Assembly: GCA_044359175.1 (NCBI GenBank)
Contig: JBIKMO010000186.1
Span: 1 to 8,422, forward strand
Direction of reading: 5' to 3'
Source: UBA4615 sp044359175
Lineage (GTDB): Bacteria; Pseudomonadota; Gammaproteobacteria; Burkholderiales; Burkholderiaceae_E
DNA length: 8,422 bases
The notes below the pieces were generated by a model. The model ran no database searches. It worked only from the letters and a program-made list of their open reading frames with translations, and was not told where the DNA came from. Below, piece by piece: positions 5,663-8,422 of the stretch (within the stretch, counting starts at the first letter, position 1; the number at the start of each line of letters is the position of its first letter). The position numbers were made by a program, and so were the translations under genes.

Positions 5663-6106
5663 ATGGCCGACCGGCTGACCGATGCGGTGGAGTTCCACGG
5701 CCGTGCGCTGATCCTGCGCGCCGAGCGGCAGCGGGTCATCGCCGGCAACATCGCGAACGCGGACACGCCGCGCTTCGCAGCCCGGGACTTCGACTTCCGC
5801 TCGGCGCTCGCCGAGGCGACCGGCTACCGGGCGGCGGAGGCTCCCGGGTCGCAGCCCGCGGGCGACCCGGTGCGGATGCGCGCCACGCACGCGGGCCACG
5901 TCGGTGCGGGCGGCGGCGCACCGGCCCGGATCGACTCGACCGTGCTGCGCTACCGGGCTGCCGAGCAGCCCAGCCTGGACGGCAACAGCGTGGACCTGGA
6001 CCGCGAGCGGGCGAACTTCGCCGACAACGCGGTCCGCTACGAGGCGGGTCTGCGCTTCATCAACGGCTCGGTGCGGACGCTGCTGTCGGCGATCCGCGGC
6101 GAGTGA
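5663..6106 (+). CDS. flgB: Flagellar proximal rod protein FlgB
   Basis: FlgB is a rod subunit of the basal body, exported by the flagellar type III system without a cleaved signal. The 147-residue product is close to the family length (about 130-140). The N-terminal rod motif is IAGNIANADTPRFAARDFDF (26-45), and the C-terminal block LDGNSVDLDRERANFADNAV (104-123) followed by YEAGLRFINGSVRTLLSAI is characteristic. Between them is an Ala/Gly-rich variable loop. The ATG at 5663 has only a weak GTGAG ribosome site; no better in-frame start precedes it. First gene of flgBCDE; flgC follows after 24 bases. Confidence 0.96.
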   Translation: MADRLTDAVEFHGRALILRAERQRVIAGNIANADTPRFAARDFDFRSALAEATGYRAAEAPGSQPAGDPVRMRATHAGHVGAGGGAPARIDSTVLRYRAAEQPSLDGNSVDLDRERANFADNAVRYEAGLRFINGSVRTLLSAIRGE

Positions 6107-6130
6107 GCGCGGCACGCGCGGAGGTCGGTC

Positions 6131-6535
6131 ATGTCGCTGATGAAGGTGTTCGGGATCTCGGGCAGCGCGGTGTCCGCGCAGAGCCAGCGCCTGAACGTGG
6201 TGGCGAGCAACCTCGCCAACGCCGAAGCGGTCGCGGGCCCGGACGGGCAGAGCTACAAGGCGCGCCAGGTGGTGTTCCAGACCCAGCCCACCGCCGACGG
6301 CAGCGCCGGCGTGAAGGTTGCGCAGGTGATCGAGGGCGACGCGCCGGCGCGCCGCCTGTACGAGCCGGGGCACCCGATGGCGGACGCCGAGGGGTTCCTC
6401 ACGCAGTCGAACGTCAACGTCGTCGAGGAGATGGTCAACATGATCTCGGCCTCGCGTTCGTACCAGAACAACGTCGAGGTGATGAACACCGCGCGCCAGC
6501 TGCTGCTGAAGACGCTGCAGATGGGTCAGTCCTGA
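6131..6535 (+). CDS. flgC: Flagellar proximal rod protein FlgC
   Basis: FlgC is a second proximal rod subunit, exported through the flagellar type III apparatus. The 134-residue product is of normal length. It begins MSLMKVFGISGSAVSAQSQR and has the rod motif LNVVASNLANAEAVAGPDGQ (21-40) followed by SYKARQVVFQ. The C-terminal signature SNVNVVEEMVNMISASRSYQ (93-112) and NNVEVMNTARQLLLKTLQMG are textbook FlgC. A GGAGG (6120-6124) sits 6 bases before the ATG. The PDGQ insertion after NLANA is common in proteobacterial FlgC. flgD begins 26 bases downstream. Confidence 0.97.
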   Translation: MSLMKVFGISGSAVSAQSQRLNVVASNLANAEAVAGPDGQSYKARQVVFQTQPTADGSAGVKVAQVIEGDAPARRLYEPGHPMADAEGFLTQSNVNVVEEMVNMISASRSYQNNVEVMNTARQLLLKTLQMGQS

Positions 6536-6561
6536 TCGCCGCCCCCGCCCCGAGGACCGCC

Positions 6562-7317
6562 ATGTTCCTGAGCCCGATCGTCACGAAGAACACCTCGCCG
6601 CCCGCCGGCGCGACGCCCGCGGCCGCCGTCGGCGGCGCCGGCACCGGATCGAACGTCTCCGAGTTCGAGCGCCTGCTCGGGCAGCTGGGCGCGCAGCGCG
6701 GCACCGACCGCGCCGGCCGCGCGAGCGACGACGAGACCGAGGACCGGTTCCTGAAGCTGCTGGTCGCGCAGATGAACAACCAGGATCCGCTGAACCCGCT
6801 GGACAACGCGCAGGTCACCTCGCAGATGGCGCAGATCAACACGGTGCGCGGCATCCAGGACCTCAACGGCAAGCTGCAGGCGATGCTCGACAAGGGCAAC
6901 GGCGGCGGACTGGCCGAGGCCTCGTCGATGCTGGGCCGGCGCGTGCTGGTCGAGGGCAACCGGATCGAGCTGCCCGACGAGGGCGGCGGCCGTGGCGGTT
7001 TCGAGCTGCCCGAGCAGGCCACCGGGGTGAAGATCGAGATCCTGGATCGCACCGGCGCCGTGGTCGACACGCGGCTGCGCGGCAACCTGCCCGCCGGCGT
7101 GCACGCCTTCGAATGGGACGGACGCGCCGCCGGCACCGCGCTGGCGCCGGGCGAGTACGTGATGCGCGTGACCGCCACCGCAGGCGAGCGCTCGGTGCAG
7201 GCGGTCGCGCTGTCCGCCCAGCGGGTGCAGGCGGTGATCCCCGGCGCCGATGGCGCGCTGCTGCAGACCGGCGCCGGCGCGCCGCGTCCGATGTCCGACG
7301 TGCGCGCGGTGCTCTGA
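6562..7317 (+). CDS. flgD: Hook assembly scaffold (hook cap) protein FlgD
   Basis: FlgD forms the cap under which FlgE subunits polymerise into the hook and is discarded afterwards. The 251-residue product has a low-complexity N-terminus (about 10-55), the conserved block DRFLKLLVAQMNNQDPLNPL (61-80) with DNAQVTSQMAQINTVRGIQDL (81-101), a linker, then the C-terminal FlgD Ig/Tudor-like part from SSMLGRRVLVEGN (121-133) through KIEILDRTGAVV (157-168) and AGVHAFEWDGRAAGTALAPG (178-197). The ATG at 6562 is used: GAGGA (6552-6556) is 5 bases upstream and the protein then starts as FlgD does. The same frame is open upstream through flgC, but that extension has no FlgD resemblance. flgE starts 42 bases after the stop. 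Confidence 0.96.
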   Translation: MFLSPIVTKNTSPPAGATPAAAVGGAGTGSNVSEFERLLGQLGAQRGTDRAGRASDDETEDRFLKLLVAQMNNQDPLNPLDNAQVTSQMAQINTVRGIQDLNGKLQAMLDKGNGGGLAEASSMLGRRVLVEGNRIELPDEGGGRGGFELPEQATGVKIEILDRTGAVVDTRLRGNLPAGVHAFEWDGRAAGTALAPGEYVMRVTATAGERSVQAVALSAQRVQAVIPGADGALLQTGAGAPRPMSDVRAVL

Positions 7318-7359
7318 GCGCCGCTCCCCCAGAACCCGAGTTCCCCCCAGGAGTCGACG

Positions 7360-8422
7360 ATGAGCTTCCAGCACGGCCTGTCCGGCCTGAGCGCCGCGGC
7401 GCGCAACCTCGACGTGATCGGCAACAACGTCGCGAACGCCAATACCGTCGGCGCGAAGTCCGCGCGCGCCGAGTTCTCCGACATGTACGCGAACTCGCTG
7501 ACCGGTCTGTCGGCGTCGGCCACCGGCATCGGCGTGACCGTCACGACGGTCGCGCAGCAGTTCACGCAGGGCGACGTCGTCTCGTCGCAGAACCCGCTGG
7601 ACATGGCGATCAACGGCCGCGGCTTCTTTCGCGTCGCCCAGAACGGCACCGTCCAGTACACGCGCAACGGCCAGTTCCACATGGACAAGGACGGCTACAT
7701 CGTGACCAACCAGGGCGCGCGGCTGACCGGCTACCCGGTCGACGCGAACGGTCAGGCGTCCAACGGCACGCCGACCGACCTGCGCATCAGCACCGCGGAC
7801 ATCCCGCCGCGCGCGACCGCCCTGGCACGGGCGCAGCTGAACCTGGACGCGCGCGAGACGCCGATCACCGGCCCGTTCGATCTGAACGACCCGGCGACCT
7901 ACCACAGCGCGATGTCGATGTCGGTCTACGACTCGCTCGGGCGCGACCACATGGTGACGCTGTACTTCCGCAAGACCGCCGGCAACACCTGGGACGTGTA
8001 TTCGTCGGCCAACGGCACGCCGGTGGCGGGCGTGCAGGGCACGCTCACCTTCAACACCTCCGGCTCGGTGACCTCGCCGGTCGGACCCTTCAACCTGACC
8101 ATCCCGGTGGGACCGGACGCGGGCAACTCGCTCACCTTCGGCATGAACCTGACCGGCGCGACGCAGTACGGGGCCTCGTTCTCCACCACCGAGATCACGC
8201 AGGACGGCTTCGGCACCGGGCGCCTGTCGGGCTTCTCGGCCGACGACACCGGCATGCTGATCGGGCGCTACTCGAACGGCCAGACCCGACCGCAAGGCCA
8301 GATCGTGCTCGCCAACTTCATCAACCCGCAGGGCCTGGTGCCGCTGGGCAACAACGCCTGGGTCGAGAGCGCCTCGGCCGGCCAGCCCACGCTCGGCGCC
8401 CCGGGCAGCGGCGTGCTCGGCA
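7360..8422 (+). CDS. flgE: Flagellar hook protein FlgE (3' end outside window)
   Basis: FlgE polymerises into the hook, the universal joint between rod and filament. The frame runs from ATG 7360 to the right edge (354 complete codons) without a stop, so the C-terminus, including the terminal D0 helix, lies beyond the window. The N-terminus MSFQHGLSGLSAAARNLDVI is followed by GNNVANANTVGAKSARAEFS (21-40), the rod/hook signature, with Ala in place of the usual aromatic in TVGFK. Further hook features are NPLDMAINGRGFFRV (78-92), YTRNGQFHMDKDGYIV and later SMSVYDSLGRDHMVTLYF, the FlgE D2-type domain. AGGAG (7349-7353) lies 6 bases before the ATG. flgF and the rest of the operon would be expected next, but are not seen here. 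Confidence 0.96.
   Translation, partial: MSFQHGLSGLSAAARNLDVIGNNVANANTVGAKSARAEFSDMYANSLTGLSASATGIGVTVTTVAQQFTQGDVVSSQNPLDMAINGRGFFRVAQNGTVQYTRNGQFHMDKDGYIVTNQGARLTGYPVDANGQASNGTPTDLRISTADIPPRATALARAQLNLDARETPITGPFDLNDPATYHSAMSMSVYDSLGRDHMVTLYFRKTAGNTWDVYSSANGTPVAGVQGTLTFNTSGSVTSPVGPFNLTIPVGPDAGNSLTFGMNLTGATQYGASFSTTEITQDGFGTGRLSGFSADDTGMLIGRYSNGQTRPQGQIVLANFINPQGLVPLGNNAWVESASAGQPTLGAPGSGVLG

Noticed and set aside
3885..5678. Long plus-strand frame across the flgN-flgM-flgA region
   Set aside because: It is antisense to three genes whose motifs, ribosome sites and promoter are all on the minus strand.
6103..6561. N-terminal extension of flgD upstream of 6562
   Set aside because: The extension overlaps flgC in another frame, lacks FlgD resemblance, and the ATG at 6562 has its own well-placed GAGGA.
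6526..8295. Long open frame on the minus strand opposite flgD and flgE
   Set aside because: It is a complement shadow of two clearly identified genes, with a biased His/Arg/Gly/Val composition and no recognisable motif.
1..8422. Mobile elements, CRISPR arrays, tRNA or rRNA genes, long repeats
   Set aside because: I read both strands for these and saw none; nearly the whole window is accounted for by flagellar genes.

Overview
The window is an 8.4 kb piece of a flagellar/chemotaxis gene cluster from a very GC-rich Gram-negative bacterium. The content and order (flhF-flhG-fliA, then flgN-flgM-flgA diverging from flgBCDE) and the wording of FlgC and FlgE point to a Betaproteobacterium, probably Burkholderiales or a relative. 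That placement is an inference from gene order and remembered family sequences. Nothing suggests horizontal transfer: base composition looks uniform, and there are no insertion sequences, RNA genes or CRISPR arrays.

Block 1, plus strand, 1-3948: the 3' part of flhF (SRP-type GTPase for flagellar placement), an shortened flhG/fleN-like gene overlapping it by 17 bases, fliA (sigma-28), and a soluble methyl-accepting chemotaxis-type protein 22 bases after fliA. The tight spacing indicates one transcript. Block 2, minus strand, 5504 down to 3990: flgA (P-ring chaperone), flgM (anti-sigma-28) and flgN (export chaperone). A near-consensus sigma-28 promoter sits between flgA and flgM, and the flgM stop overlaps a GTG start of flgN. 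Block 3, plus strand, 5663 to the right edge: flgB, flgC (proximal rod), flgD (hook cap) and the first 354 codons of flgE (hook). A 158-base divergent region separates flgA from flgB. Blocks 1 and 2 converge across 41 bases holding a small hairpin.

Together the genes cover flagellar placement (FlhF/FlhG), the late-gene switch (FliA held by FlgM until FlgM is exported), and assembly of the rod, hook and P-ring. FlgN chaperones the hook-filament junction proteins. The sigma-28 site ahead of flgM predicts the usual feedback loop in which FliA makes its own inhibitor.

Two things depart from a textbook flagellar cluster. The FlhG homologue has lost both lysines of its deviant Walker A motif but keeps the N-terminal DQAxxLR motif that stimulates FlhF. 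The chemoreceptor next to fliA is membrane-free, has an altered hairpin tip and carries its probable sensor domain at the C-terminus. I did not find a wholly new system; these two proteins are the best candidates for unusual biology.
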